Assembly: GCA_964493385.1 (NCBI GenBank)
Contig: CAZBNW010000001.1
Coordinates: 1-64,000 of the forward strand
Source: Loki-b32 sp964493385
GTDB taxonomy: Archaea > Asgardarchaeota > Lokiarchaeia > Sigyniarchaeales > SOKP01
Reading direction: 5' to 3'
Length of the DNA stretch: 64,000 nucleotides
How positions within the stretch are numbered: the first letter of the stretch is position 1; each line of letters opens with the position of its first letter. The notes beneath the pieces were generated by a model. It was not told where the DNA came from. It ran no database searches and saw nothing but the letters and a program-made list of their open reading frames with translations. Made by a program: the position numbers and the translations under genes. Shown here one piece after another: positions 16,106 to 25,483 of the stretch.

Positions 16106-17866
16106 TTAATGAGTAAAATAGCAATAAAGACAATTATTTTTTAGTATAATAGGATTAACAAAACCATACCGCTCGAACTGAATTGTTTGATTCATTGGTA
16201 TATTTAAAAGATTAATTTCACCATTGCCCTTTGATATAGTCCCGTCAGGTTTTATGATTGAAACCTTTAAATTTTCATCCTTGGGTACCCATTGAATAAT
16301 TGAAAAATCTCGATTCAATTCCTTACTATGGAACTGAGCATTTATTTTATTTTTACTGAAATCAATAGATTCAATTTTAATATTTATTAAATCTTTTAAT
16401 CGTACAACTTGATCTTTCATCAATTTTTTCGCATCTGAAGAGGCTATCAATAAGTTCAACTTATTGTTATCTGTATTACATTGAATTTTTCGCTTCCCTT
16501 TTTTTGGATTTGATGGATGCAATAAAGGCTGAGCAATAAATTTTTTAGCAGGAACATTAGAAATACTAATTATCAGTGGATTTTCGACAAAAAAATATCG
16601 ATTAGAAACTCCATCTATAATATCTTGATTTTTTGAATATAACCAATTTACTGAGAACGTAATTCCTGTTAGTGACATTCCAAGATCCAGTAATGTTTCA
16701 CGTACTGCTTCAGGTTTGATACCTCTTTTTTTAAGAGATTGCAAACTCCAAGTTCGAGGATCGTCCCAACCTTCATACTTCCCACTCTGAATATTATTTC
16801 TGGATTCGGTTTTACTTAATTTCATATTAGCAAAATTGATTCTTCCATAATAAAGTAATTCAGCTTTTCTCCAACCAAAATGATGCCAAATAAATTCCTC
16901 TATAATGCCTTCTTTAACCAAATCTATTCCTCTCAAAATATGAGTTGCACCTATTAAATAATCGTCTATTGCCCAGGAAAATTCTAACATAGGCCATACA
17001 ATATATTTATTACCAACCCTCGGATGTTCTGCTTCAGAAATCCTCATGATAATTTGATCTCTTAGAGCAGGATCTTTTTGATCCATGCCTGTTTTTAATC
17101 TTACTACAGCATCACCCTCATGATATTTTCCATTGAGCATAGCCTTCCATTCTTCTAAATTCTTTTCAATAGAATGATTCCTATGAGGGCAATCTTTCTT
17201 TTGTCTCTTAAATTTATCCCTAAAATCATCAGCAGGACAAAAACAAACATAGGCAATATTATCTTTAATTAGTTTTTCACAGTATTCATAAAAGATTTCT
17301 AATCTATCGCTTTTATAATAAATTTTGCCATATTTTACCCCTAACCATTCCAAACCGTCTTTTATTAAATCATAGGCTTCTGGTAAAACATATTTAGCTT
17401 TAGGGTTGTCCCTTAATGATTTAGGACTCCCGATTGTATCATCAAAGAATAAAATAAGTTCACCATTATGCCGTTTTATATATTCATCATTTAATACAAT
17501 CATTCTAGCATTACCTAAATGTAATGCGCCACTCGGATAGGGAGCTAAACGCATAACAACCTTTTCAAATTTAGAAAGATAAGGTAATTCTGGTAATTCC
17601 TTTTTTTCTTCTAAAGTTTCGATTTTATCTAATGCATGAGGATCCAGCTGTAATAATTTTTCTGTTTGTTCCTTTAAATCCAATTTTAAAATTTCATCAA
17701 TAATTTGATCCAACATAGGAAGAACAATTTTGGCTTGAGATCTTAAATCAGGTCTTGTAGCCATAAGCTTTCCCATTATAGCTTTTTTATTTGGCTTACC
17801 ATTAAATTTAACTGCATTTTTTAAACCACTTAGCCATAGTATCTTTCTTATTTCTTCATTATTCAT
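16106..17866 (-). CDS. gltX: Glutamyl-tRNA synthetase, archaeal type
   Basis: A 586-residue class I aminoacyl-tRNA synthetase that charges tRNA-Glu. An archaeal N-terminal helical extension of about 100 residues precedes the Rossmann domain. The HIGH-type motif is PYPSGALHLGN at 110-119 and the KMSKS-type motif is MKLSKTESR. The C-terminal half is a beta-barrel anticodon-binding domain, as in the archaeal/eukaryotic Glu/Gln branch. Length is normal. It may be non-discriminating and also charge tRNA-Gln, but this cannot be read from sequence alone. Single gene on the minus strand. Confidence 0.93.
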   Translation of the reverse strand: MNNEEIRKILWLSGLKNAVKFNGKPNKKAIMGKLMATRPDLRSQAKIVLPMLDQIIDEILKLDLKEQTEKLLQLDPHALDKIETLEEKKELPELPYLSKFEKVVMRLAPYPSGALHLGNARMIVLNDEYIKRHNGELILFFDDTIGSPKSLRDNPKAKYVLPEAYDLIKDGLEWLGVKYGKIYYKSDRLEIFYEYCEKLIKDNIAYVCFCPADDFRDKFKRQKKDCPHRNHSIEKNLEEWKAMLNGKYHEGDAVVRLKTGMDQKDPALRDQIIMRISEAEHPRVGNKYIVWPMLEFSWAIDDYLIGATHILRGIDLVKEGIIEEFIWHHFGWRKAELLYYGRINFANMKLSKTESRNNIQSGKYEGWDDPRTWSLQSLKKRGIKPEAVRETLLDLGMSLTGITFSVNWLYSKNQDIIDGVSNRYFFVENPLIISISNVPAKKFIAQPLLHPSNPKKGKRKIQCNTDNNKLNLLIASSDAKKLMKDQVVRLKDLINIKIESIDFSKNKINAQFHSKELNRDFSIIQWVPKDENLKVSIIKPDGTISKGNGEINLLNIPMNQTIQFERYGFVNPIILKNNCLYCYFTH

Positions 17867-17956
17867 TTAATTTTTACATCTAATCGATTATTTTTGAATA
17901 AAATTTTAAAATATTATAATTATAAATGGGGTATACAAAAAAAATTGCTAAGTTTT

Positions 17957-19234
17957 TTATCTTTTTAATTCTTCCATTTTAGATTTTAATTCAATTATAC
18001 TATTCCTCAATATATTTTTTGCGATAAATGAAGATTCTTCTGTTAACTTTTGATTTAAGATCTTAGACTTTAAGGAACATGCGTCTAAAAGTGTACTTTT
18101 GCTATCTGAGATTGATCCCTTAATTATAATATCAAGAATATGCAAAGCTAATTGAGATTTCCCTTCTTCATATAGTTTTTTTGCATGGTTAAGATATTGT
18201 TCTTCGTTGTTAATTTCTAAAAATTCTTTTGCTATCTCATTAGATTTAGCTGGGAATAGATCGGTTGGATTTCCTGTAGTATACCACCCATGAAAAAGCC
18301 GATAAACCGCATGTATTGCAAATCGATAACACCCATATGACGGAGTTAAGAACTTGTGATTCTTAAACTTTTCAGGATAGATTTCAAGCATCTCATAATA
18401 GATTTGTTCAAACCATTTTCCCTCATTTAGTCTTTTTACAACCTCATCATATACAAAATGCAATACTTCTGCTCTAATTGATAATGCCTCTTTAACATTT
18501 TCTTTACCTTCTATAAGTGGACCATGGCCAGGTACCAAGTACTCAGCATCTTTTTCTAACATTTTTTCCATGGCTATTGCCCATTGCTTTGGGTATCGTT
18601 GAACTTTATATGGATTACCTACATTAGGGAATGTAGGATTTGATACTAATTCTCCTGGAAATAAAACTCCCTTTTCAGGAAAATACATCCATAAGCTATC
18701 ATCTGTTTCTCCTTTATCGTGATAAAGTTCAAAAGAAAAATTTCCTAATTTAAACTCATAATTATTATTACCATGAATAATTATCGTAGGGTTAAGTGTG
18801 TCGTGTGAAGAAACAGCCTCTTTTGGTATAACGGATAATGAAAAAAACTGTTGCTTGTTTATCCAAGCATGGTATCCATCTAATTTTTTATATTTTTCAA
18901 ACCTATTCAATATGTTTTCATGAGCTATAATTTGAGGCATATTCCAACCTTTATCCTTAACCTCTTTAATTATTGAAGCGTATCCAAAACAATGATCAAA
19001 ATGTCCATGAGAATAAATAATGTATTTTATTTGCATATCTGAAAATTTTCGAATTTGATTAAAAATTCGGCGATGATAAACTCTATTTGATAGATCAAAC
19101 ACTACCAATCCTTCTTCCGTCTTTATCACACCAACATTAGCCCATGCTCCAATAATATGACAAGTGCCATCAGCAAAAGTCCTAGATGAAAAATTACCAA
19201 ACCATTTTTGCATATCCTCTTCAGTTGTATTCAT
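17957..19234 (-). CDS. Alkylsulfatase-like MBL-fold hydrolase
   Basis: A 425-residue metallo-beta-lactamase-fold enzyme. The zinc motif SHGHFDHCFG lies near residue 74 and PGHGPLIEG near 200. The long insert with HENILNRFEKYKKLDGYHAW and the helical C-terminal part resemble linear primary-alkylsulfatases of the BDS1 type, where the helical part dimerises. The C-terminus appears shorter than in full SDS hydrolases and lacks a clear SCP2-like domain. It is upstream of, and co-directional with, the nitronate monooxygenase gene (24 bp). The substrate is uncertain. Confidence 0.82.
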   Translation of the reverse strand: MNTTEEDMQKWFGNFSSRTFADGTCHIIGAWANVGVIKTEEGLVVFDLSNRVYHRRIFNQIRKFSDMQIKYIIYSHGHFDHCFGYASIIKEVKDKGWNMPQIIAHENILNRFEKYKKLDGYHAWINKQQFFSLSVIPKEAVSSHDTLNPTIIIHGNNNYEFKLGNFSFELYHDKGETDDSLWMYFPEKGVLFPGELVSNPTFPNVGNPYKVQRYPKQWAIAMEKMLEKDAEYLVPGHGPLIEGKENVKEALSIRAEVLHFVYDEVVKRLNEGKWFEQIYYEMLEIYPEKFKNHKFLTPSYGCYRFAIHAVYRLFHGWYTTGNPTDLFPAKSNEIAKEFLEINNEEQYLNHAKKLYEEGKSQLALHILDIIIKGSISDSKSTLLDACSLKSKILNQKLTEESSFIAKNILRNSIIELKSKMEELKR

Positions 19235-19258
19235 TGTTTTATCCTAAAAAAAAAATAT

Positions 19259-20224
19259 TTATGAATTATAAAGGTTTTGAACGATCTCATTGGCTTCCTT
19301 CATAATTCGATCAATTAATTCTTTAACTGTTGGTATATCGTGAATAAGTCCTACACCTTGACCAACAGAAATTACTCCCGCAGTTAAATCACCCTTTTCA
19401 TACATAAGTTTTGATTTTGCTCCAGCAGCAGCGTTAAATATCTCCATTTGGCCACTTTTTGAAGTTTCTAGCTCGAGAACTTTCCGTGCTGCTTGATTGT
19501 CCCATACTCGATGAGTCGCATTAAGCGATCTCATAATAATTGTAGTATTGTAGATTGTAGCATTTAAAAGGGCATGTTTTAAATTGTCATGAATAGGACA
19601 TTCCTGTGTAGTGAGAAGACGAGTACCTATTAATGCTGCTTCCGCTCCTAACGCTAAAACAGCGGTCACACCTCTTCCATCTGATATTCCTCCTCCAGCA
19701 ACAACCGGAATTTCTAAGGCATCAACAGTGGCAGGTGTTAATACGATTGTTCCAATATCATAACGTCCTGTAGCACCACCATTTTCCCAACCAACTACCT
19801 CTACAATATCTGCTCCTAATGTAGCAGCTTTTCTTGCATATCTTACACCTGCACATTTATGAATCCAAATTATATCATTCTCTTTAAATAAGGGAATGTA
19901 TTTTTCGGGAGCTTGATGGCCTGAAGTTTCTATAATTTTAACACCCTCTTCGATCATAGCTTTAACTAAATCGATTTGTTTTATTGGTTTGAGCATCGGA
20001 AATAAATTCACATTTACTGCAAATGGTTTATCTGTTAGAGCTTGCAATTCATGAATCGCCTCACGTAATGGTTGAGGTTTTCGATACATTACGGAAGCAA
20101 GGATTCCAAGTGCCCCCGCATTTGAACAAGCCGCAGCAAAAGAAGGATAACTAATATTCATCATATTTCCACAGAAAATAGGGTATTTTATACCTAACAT
20201 CTCAGTTACTTTAGTTTTTATCAT
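19259..20224 (-). CDS. Nitronate monooxygenase / 2-nitropropane dioxygenase family flavoenzyme
   Basis: A 321-residue FMN-dependent TIM-barrel protein. Supporting motifs are the N-terminal PIFCGNMMNISYPSFAAACS, VVGWENGGATGR, IPVVAGGGISDGRG and ALGAEAALIGTRLL, the last two forming the FMN phosphate site. The family oxidises nitronates or acts as an enoyl reductase; the choice is not determined by sequence. It is downstream of the alkylsulfatase-like gene and may be co-transcribed with it, although a T-rich stretch on the minus strand lies between 19242 and 19258. Length is typical. Confidence 0.88.
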   Translation of the reverse strand: MIKTKVTEMLGIKYPIFCGNMMNISYPSFAAACSNAGALGILASVMYRKPQPLREAIHELQALTDKPFAVNVNLFPMLKPIKQIDLVKAMIEEGVKIIETSGHQAPEKYIPLFKENDIIWIHKCAGVRYARKAATLGADIVEVVGWENGGATGRYDIGTIVLTPATVDALEIPVVAGGGISDGRGVTAVLALGAEAALIGTRLLTTQECPIHDNLKHALLNATIYNTTIIMRSLNATHRVWDNQAARKVLELETSKSGQMEIFNAAAGAKSKLMYEKGDLTAGVISVGQGVGLIHDIPTVKELIDRIMKEANEIVQNLYNS

Positions 20225-20383
20225 AACTTATCACATCAAAATTTTGTTATTTTTAATATTTTAATTAGTTTTAATTCGATATATTATTAAAAATTATAAA
20301 TTTGCGGATTATTCAATTTATGACAAAAATAAGAAATTGAAGAGTCTCTTACACAGGTCCTATATGGATTGAATATTAAATCT

Positions 20384-21052
20384 TTACCCACTTTTGATAT
20401 CTAACAATTTCTTTATATCATTAATGCTTATCTTGGATAAATCACTCACTATCAAGTTAGCATCAAGAAGTTCTTCTTTATCATGGGTAGTCGTCAGAGC
20501 AACAGATTGCATTCCAGCTCTTTTTGCTGCTTCGATGCCAACGGGTGCATCTTCAATTACTATACAATTTCTAGGATTAATGTTTAAATAATTAGCAGCC
20601 ATTAAAAAGACATCAGGTTCAGGTTTCCCCTTTTTAACCTCCGCTGCGGTAATAACAACATTAAAATTCTCTTTAATTTTTATCTTAGTTAATAATAAAT
20701 CCACATTTTCAGGAGGTCCACTTGAACCTACAGCTAATTTAAAGCCTTCGGATTTTAAATCGTTAATAATTTTTATTACACCAGGTAAAGGTGTTAATTT
20801 ATCCTTTATCATTTTCCGATAATACTGCTCTTTAAGATTAGCCCATTTTTCAACAAGATTATTATCTTCTTCGGGTCCTACTAATTTGCGAGTAATTGTG
20901 GGTGATTGTTGACCAAAAGTTTGTTCAAACATATCTCTTGTAAACTCTACACCAATTTCTGCTGTCAGTTTAACCCAACTTTCAAAATGAATAGGCCCCG
21001 TATCTGCTAGAACACCATCCATATCAAAAATAACACAATAATTACTAAACAT
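20384..21052 (-). CDS. HAD-family phosphatase, beta-phosphoglucomutase-like
   Basis: A 222-residue subclass IA haloacid dehalogenase phosphotransferase. Motif I is D10-M-D12-G-V-L-A-D-T, motif II is AVGSSGPP, the lysine is in KKGKPEPDVF and motif III is VIEDAPVGIEAAKRAG. This pattern is typical of beta-phosphoglucomutase and sugar-phosphate phosphatases. The cap domain is the helical segment from about 17 to 85. Substrate is unknown. It is a single gene, divergent from the tRNA-Arg. Confidence 0.88.
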   Translation of the reverse strand: MFSNYCVIFDMDGVLADTGPIHFESWVKLTAEIGVEFTRDMFEQTFGQQSPTITRKLVGPEEDNNLVEKWANLKEQYYRKMIKDKLTPLPGVIKIINDLKSEGFKLAVGSSGPPENVDLLLTKIKIKENFNVVITAAEVKKGKPEPDVFLMAANYLNINPRNCIVIEDAPVGIEAAKRAGMQSVALTTTHDKEELLDANLIVSDLSKISINDIKKLLDIKSG

Positions 21053-21132
21053 AATTTTAACTATAAAGAACGATTAGATAATTATTATAGAGATTTATTA
21101 ATTTTTAAGAATTACAAAAAGAAAATTATGAA

Positions 21133-21237
21133 GGTCCGGTAGTCTAGTATGGATAGGGCGCTGGCTTGCGGAGCCAGATATCGAGGGTTCAATCCTCTTA
21201 GCATTTAGCAAGGAGGGAATATATCCCCCCCGGACCA
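21133..21237 (+). tRNA. tRNA-Arg(GCG), interrupted in the T-arm or acceptor region
   Basis: The acceptor stem pairs GGTCCGG (21133-21139) with CCGGACC (21230-21236), discriminator A21237. The anticodon stem CTGGC (21161-21165) / GCCAG (21173-21177) closes TTGCGGA with anticodon GCG at 21168-21170. The T arm starts GAGGG TTCAA at 21183, but some 30 extra nt follow before the acceptor 3' strand. Either the T arm is GAGGG-TTCAATC-CTCTT with an insertion before the acceptor, or exon 2 resumes at CCCCC (21225-21229) with an intron near 59/60. The extra piece itself folds, CCTCTT pairing with AAGGAGG. This fits a non-canonical archaeal intron. CCA is not encoded. Confidence 0.75.
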
Positions 21238-21274
21238 CTAATTTTTGAACCACTTACCTCTTTTTTAATTAACC

Positions 21275-22045
21275 TCACTTAATGAAATCTAAAATTTCTG
21301 AAATATTATTAATTTTTCTTAGATTTGATACATTAATTTCTTTTTCAAAAGGAAATTTATATTTTCTTTCAAGTAGAATTGATTGCAAGTTAGCCCTTTG
21401 AGCACCAACAATGTCAGCATATTCATCACCACACATAATAACTGAAGTTGCCTGATTTTTTAAGCCCATCTTCTCTAGGGTATAATTAAAAATTTCTGGA
21501 TCTGGTTTTCTCTTTCCAAATTTGGCAGATGTAATAATAAAATTAAAGAATTTTAATAAATCATGCTTTTTCAACATGTTTTTTATAGTTTTGTGATTAG
21601 GATGATTAGAGATTAAAGCAATTTTCAAGCTTTTCATAGCTAATTTCTCTAATGTTTCTCTGGTTTTTTCAAAAGGTTGCCATTCATCCTCTTCACATGA
21701 ATGGTATATTTCAGCTAATTTTTTATATGTTTTTTCTGACATTTTATCTAAATTATCAATGATTTCCTCTTCTTTAAGTGATTCCAAAACATTTTGAAAA
21801 ACTAAAGTTGTTGGAAACTCTATCTTTGTTTTGATACTTTTTCTAAAAAAGTGTTGTCTTTTTTTACCAAATCTATTTAGGAAGGTTTCAGTTGTTATAT
21901 TTTCATTCCAGATTCGGTTTTCTTTTAATATATCAATGGATTTTAGTAATCCTTTTTTAAAGCACTCATAATATCTCTCAACAGAGGGATTGTCAAAATA
22001 AAATAATGTAAAACCAAAATCAAAAATAATTCCTTTAATCTGCAT
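21275..22045 (-). CDS. HAD-like hydrolase
   Basis: A 256-residue haloacid-dehalogenase-superfamily protein with a helical cap. Motif I reads D9-F-G-F-T, so the usual second Asp (acid/base) is Gly. Motif II is ALISNHPNH, the lysine is in FGKRKPDPEIF and motif III is MCGDEYADIVGAQRA. The missing Asp occurs in several HAD subgroups but lowers confidence in phosphatase activity. Single gene on the minus strand, 37 bp downstream of the tRNA-Arg end. Substrate unknown. Confidence 0.82.
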   Translation of the reverse strand: MQIKGIIFDFGFTLFYFDNPSVERYYECFKKGLLKSIDILKENRIWNENITTETFLNRFGKKRQHFFRKSIKTKIEFPTTLVFQNVLESLKEEEIIDNLDKMSEKTYKKLAEIYHSCEEDEWQPFEKTRETLEKLAMKSLKIALISNHPNHKTIKNMLKKHDLLKFFNFIITSAKFGKRKPDPEIFNYTLEKMGLKNQATSVIMCGDEYADIVGAQRANLQSILLERKYKFPFEKEINVSNLRKINNISEILDFIK

Positions 22046-22172
22046 TATGTTAATAATAATAAAATTTTATTCTCAATTTTAATTTATCTCAACCAAAAAA
22101 GAAGTGAGAAATGTTTCGTTTCTGTTAAATACTTAATAACAAACAAATTATTAATATCGATATTTTATATTA

Positions 22173-22718
22173 ATGAGAACCAACATGTCGATTGATAAAT
22201 GGCTTAATGAAAAAGATTCAAAAGAAGAAAGAATTAAACGAGAGAAAGTCTTTAAACAACTTTCAAAAGAAGAAGTCCAGGAGTTAAAAAAGAAGAAGAT
22301 TCGAGAAATGGTTAAAAAGGAAGAACAAAAAACTAGCGAAATTTCAGAAAGAGAGAAAATTTTACAACAAATAATCGAATTCACAGACTGGTTAAACCAA
22401 AGGACTTATCTAAAAGGCGATTTTGAAAAAGTTGAAATGTGGATAAAAAATTTATATTCAATGATAAGTCTTGCATCTAACCAGAAGGAAAAATTAGCTT
22501 TGTATAATGAGAAAAAGAAAATAATTGAAAAATACAAAGAAATTCCACCGAAATTCTTAGATGAGAAAATAAGAATTGCTATAAATAAATTGATACATGG
22601 TGCAAAAAGAACAAATTCAGATAATTATCATATAAGGAAATTAAAAAGCAACCTTAAGGAAAAACTAAAAGAAGCGGAGTATTACGATATATTAGATAAA
22701 TTAATTAAGATATTATAA
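22173..22718 (+). CDS. Hypothetical charged helical protein
   Basis: A 181-residue, highly charged protein with predicted coiled coil over about residues 15-80 (KEEVQELKKKKIREMVKKEE) and more helices to the end. There is no membrane segment, Cys cluster or known motif. The first ATG (22173) and a second at residue 5 (MSIDKW) are both possible. It is followed after 86 bp by an NDP-sugar pyrophosphorylase gene; a functional link is not evident. Function unknown. Confidence 0.7.
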   Translation: MRTNMSIDKWLNEKDSKEERIKREKVFKQLSKEEVQELKKKKIREMVKKEEQKTSEISEREKILQQIIEFTDWLNQRTYLKGDFEKVEMWIKNLYSMISLASNQKEKLALYNEKKKIIEKYKEIPPKFLDEKIRIAINKLIHGAKRTNSDNYHIRKLKSNLKEKLKEAEYYDILDKLIKIL

Positions 22719-22804
22719 AATTATAAGGAAATTTCAAAATACTTTTTATTTTATCGAGTTTTATATTTTCTATAGCAAAAATTAGACATCTCTTGAATTG
22801 ATAA

Positions 22805-23893
22805 ATGCTTCTTATTTGCCCAATTGCCGGAACAGGACGGAGACTTCAGCCTTTTACTTATTCTAAACCCAAGGCATTTTTAAAAGTTGCTGGGAAACGT
22901 TTAATTGATCATGTATTAATTAAATTAAAAAATTCCTTTCCAAAAGGAACTAATATATGCTTTATTGTTGGCTATAAAAAAAGACAGATAACCGAATACC
23001 TCAAAAAAAATCATTCAGATTATTTTAATATCCATTTTATAGAACAAAAACCATTAGGATATGAAGCAGATGCACCATATTTTAGTGGTCTAGGAGATGC
23101 GATTTTATTAGCTAAAAATCTTGCCGGGAATGATGATTGTTTTATATTTTTGAGTGATAGATTTCCTTTAGAAGACTATTCACAAATCTTATTGAACTTT
23201 CATCAAGATATTTGTGACGGTGTAATTAATGTTAAACAAGTAGATAATCCCCAATTTTATGGAGTAATTGAATTGGATGAAAATGGAATCGTTAAAAATA
23301 TTGTTGAAAAGCCCGAAAAACCTAAATCCAAATATGCTGTATCTGGAGCCTATTTATTTGGAATGAGTATTACACCACGTTTATTTGAGTTATTAACAGA
23401 ACAAAGTAAAATCCCATTAGAAAGTGGTCAAGAACATGCCATTACACCAGTTATTCAACGCCTAATTGAAGAAGGTTTTAAATTAAAAATCAATGAAATG
23501 AAAAAAGATATATTGGATTTTGGCCGGCCTGAAAGTTTAATAGCTGGTAATCGTCTATTATTAGCAGAAGTTAAAATACAAGATCCAACATATGAGAAAT
23601 ATTTTCAATCTGGTAATATAATCGATTCAAAAATCGTTCCTCCTGTGTTTATTGGAGAAAATACTAAGATATCTGATTCAGTTATAGGTCCAAATGTTTC
23701 CATTGGAGATAACGTGGTTTTGGAAAAATGTATTTTATCTGAATCTGTTATTGGTGATGGAGCAAATCTAAAAAAGATAATTTCTTCAGAAAGTATTGTA
23801 GGGGATTATTCAATTTTAGAGGATTTAATTAAGAAAAGTATTACAATAGGGGATTCCTCTTACATAACTACTTCTAATATGAAATCTTTTTAG
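22805..23893 (+). CDS. NDP-sugar pyrophosphorylase with left-handed beta-helix
   Basis: A 362-residue nucleotidyltransferase joining an NTP and a sugar-1-phosphate. The N-terminal Rossmann-like domain carries AGTGRRLQPFTYSKPKAF (residues 8-25), and the product-binding part has FLSDR near 118 and VEKPEKPKSKYAVSGAYLF. The C-terminal 100 residues show hexapeptide-like repeats (IGENTKISDSVIGPNVSIG) of a left-handed beta-helix, a layout seen in glucose-1-phosphate thymidylyl/uridylyltransferases. Exact sugar and nucleotide are unknown. Two other nucleotidyltransferases lie at 34929 and 60265. Confidence 0.9.
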   Translation: MLLICPIAGTGRRLQPFTYSKPKAFLKVAGKRLIDHVLIKLKNSFPKGTNICFIVGYKKRQITEYLKKNHSDYFNIHFIEQKPLGYEADAPYFSGLGDAILLAKNLAGNDDCFIFLSDRFPLEDYSQILLNFHQDICDGVINVKQVDNPQFYGVIELDENGIVKNIVEKPEKPKSKYAVSGAYLFGMSITPRLFELLTEQSKIPLESGQEHAITPVIQRLIEEGFKLKINEMKKDILDFGRPESLIAGNRLLLAEVKIQDPTYEKYFQSGNIIDSKIVPPVFIGENTKISDSVIGPNVSIGDNVVLEKCILSESVIGDGANLKKIISSESIVGDYSILEDLIKKSITIGDSSYITTSNMKSF

Positions 23894-23929
23894 ATTTAAA
23901 AAAAAAAGAAAGTAAATTAATAAATATAA

Positions 23930-25366
23930 TTAACTAAAGTTTGGTCTTTTATCTTGCCAAGGAGCAATTTCTTCGAAAGCTTTTGACACTTGAAGTACAG
24001 TTTTCTCATCATATAAGCGACCAATGATTTGCATTCCAATAGGCAGGCCCTGATTTGTCCAGCCACATGGAATTGAAGCTGCTGGTGAACCAGTCATGTT
24101 AAAGGGATATGCATAAGACATCCAACTAGTAATGTTTAAAGCTTTTCTCTTAATAATGGGAAATATTGTACCATGTTGTCCCATTTTAGCTTCAAAAGCA
24201 TATATTGGCGTTGTAGGTGTAATTAGAATATCATACTCTTTGAAATATTTATAAAATGCTTCACAAACTTCTTTCCTTATAGCTACAGCTTTCCCAATAT
24301 CTAGTATACTTAATGATAAACCATAAGTGATCTCACTAACTAAATCTGGACTTAAAATTTCAGGTCTATTTTCAAACTCTTTTTTCAAATCGTTGGCATA
24401 ACCACTACATACTAATTGATTGAATGCATGTTCTGGTTTCTTAAATTTAATTTTTGCGTTTTCTATATTCCAATTGAATTGTTCAAATTTTTGAGCTGCG
24501 TCAAGTACGTTCTTTTCAACTTCATCTTCAAAAGATTTAAAAAATCCTAAAGTCATTGAAATACCAATGTTTAGCTTTTTAGGTTGTTCTTCAATATTTT
24601 CAATATAATCTATACCATTATCAGGAAAGGTATTTTTATCAAATAGATGATATCCTTTCATTACATCTAGCATTAAAGCTGAGTCTTTAACATATCTGGT
24701 GATTGGTCCATAATGATCCAATGTCCAAAAAGCTATACCTATTGATGGATAACGAGGGATACGTCCAAAAGTAGGTTTTAAACCATAAACTCCACATAAA
24801 CTACTAGGAACTCGAATTGAACCACCCCCATCAGAACCTAAGGCTAAAGGTCCTAACCCGCTAGCCACAGCTGCTGCAGCCCCTCCACTAGAACCTCCAG
24901 AATTTTTATCTAAATCCCAAGGATTGTTAGTTGGTCCAAAAATTAAATTGTTAGTAAGAGCAATATGACCAAAGTCAGGTGTGTTTGTTTTCCCAATTAA
25001 AACACATCCCGCTTCCTTTAATCTCTGAACTGCAATATCATCTTCTTCGGGGATGAAACCTTCATATAATTTAGAACCATAAGTAGTTTTTATTCCTTTA
25101 GTTTGCATTAAATCTTTAATACTTGTAGGTATTCCATGTAATAATCCTAATTTCTCACCTTTTTTAATTGCCTTATCTGCTTTATGTGCCATTTCCCTGG
25201 CTACTTCGAACGTAGTTGTACAATACGCGTTTAATTTCGGATTTATTTTTTCAATTCTTTCGATTATTATTTCAGTTATTTCCTGCGAAGTAAGTTCTTG
25301 AGTCTTGATTTTATCCCTCATTTCGCAAGCAGACATAAAACATATATCTTCTTTATTCATTTTCAA
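23930..25366 (-). CDS. Amidase signature family hydrolase
   Basis: A 478-residue serine amidase with a Ser-cisSer-Lys triad: Lys in GIPTSIKDLM (about residue 83), Ser in LALGSDGGGSIRVPSSLCG and the nucleophile region GGSSGGAAAAVASG. Length and motif order match the family, which hydrolyses acyl or aryl amides and also includes GatA. The substrate-specific C-terminal part does not look like GatA, and no gatB or gatC is near. It is downstream of the aldehyde dehydrogenase and SDR genes on the same strand, with 117 bp between. Substrate unknown. Confidence 0.88.
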   Translation of the reverse strand: MKMNKEDICFMSACEMRDKIKTQELTSQEITEIIIERIEKINPKLNAYCTTTFEVAREMAHKADKAIKKGEKLGLLHGIPTSIKDLMQTKGIKTTYGSKLYEGFIPEEDDIAVQRLKEAGCVLIGKTNTPDFGHIALTNNLIFGPTNNPWDLDKNSGGSSGGAAAAVASGLGPLALGSDGGGSIRVPSSLCGVYGLKPTFGRIPRYPSIGIAFWTLDHYGPITRYVKDSALMLDVMKGYHLFDKNTFPDNGIDYIENIEEQPKKLNIGISMTLGFFKSFEDEVEKNVLDAAQKFEQFNWNIENAKIKFKKPEHAFNQLVCSGYANDLKKEFENRPEILSPDLVSEITYGLSLSILDIGKAVAIRKEVCEAFYKYFKEYDILITPTTPIYAFEAKMGQHGTIFPIIKRKALNITSWMSYAYPFNMTGSPAASIPCGWTNQGLPIGMQIIGRLYDEKTVLQVSKAFEEIAPWQDKRPNFS

Positions 25367-25483
25367 TCTTAAGATTAAGTTTTTTTGAATAGTTTTGAAT
25401 GATTTAGAATATGCATTTATTCCTTATAAAAAGAAATCATTTTACTTTAATTTTGAAAATTAGAACTAAAAAGTAAATTAAAA

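Noticed and set aside
23930..25366. Amidase as GatA
   Set aside because: No gatB/gatC nearby and the C-terminal half does not look like GatA; a general amidase is safer.
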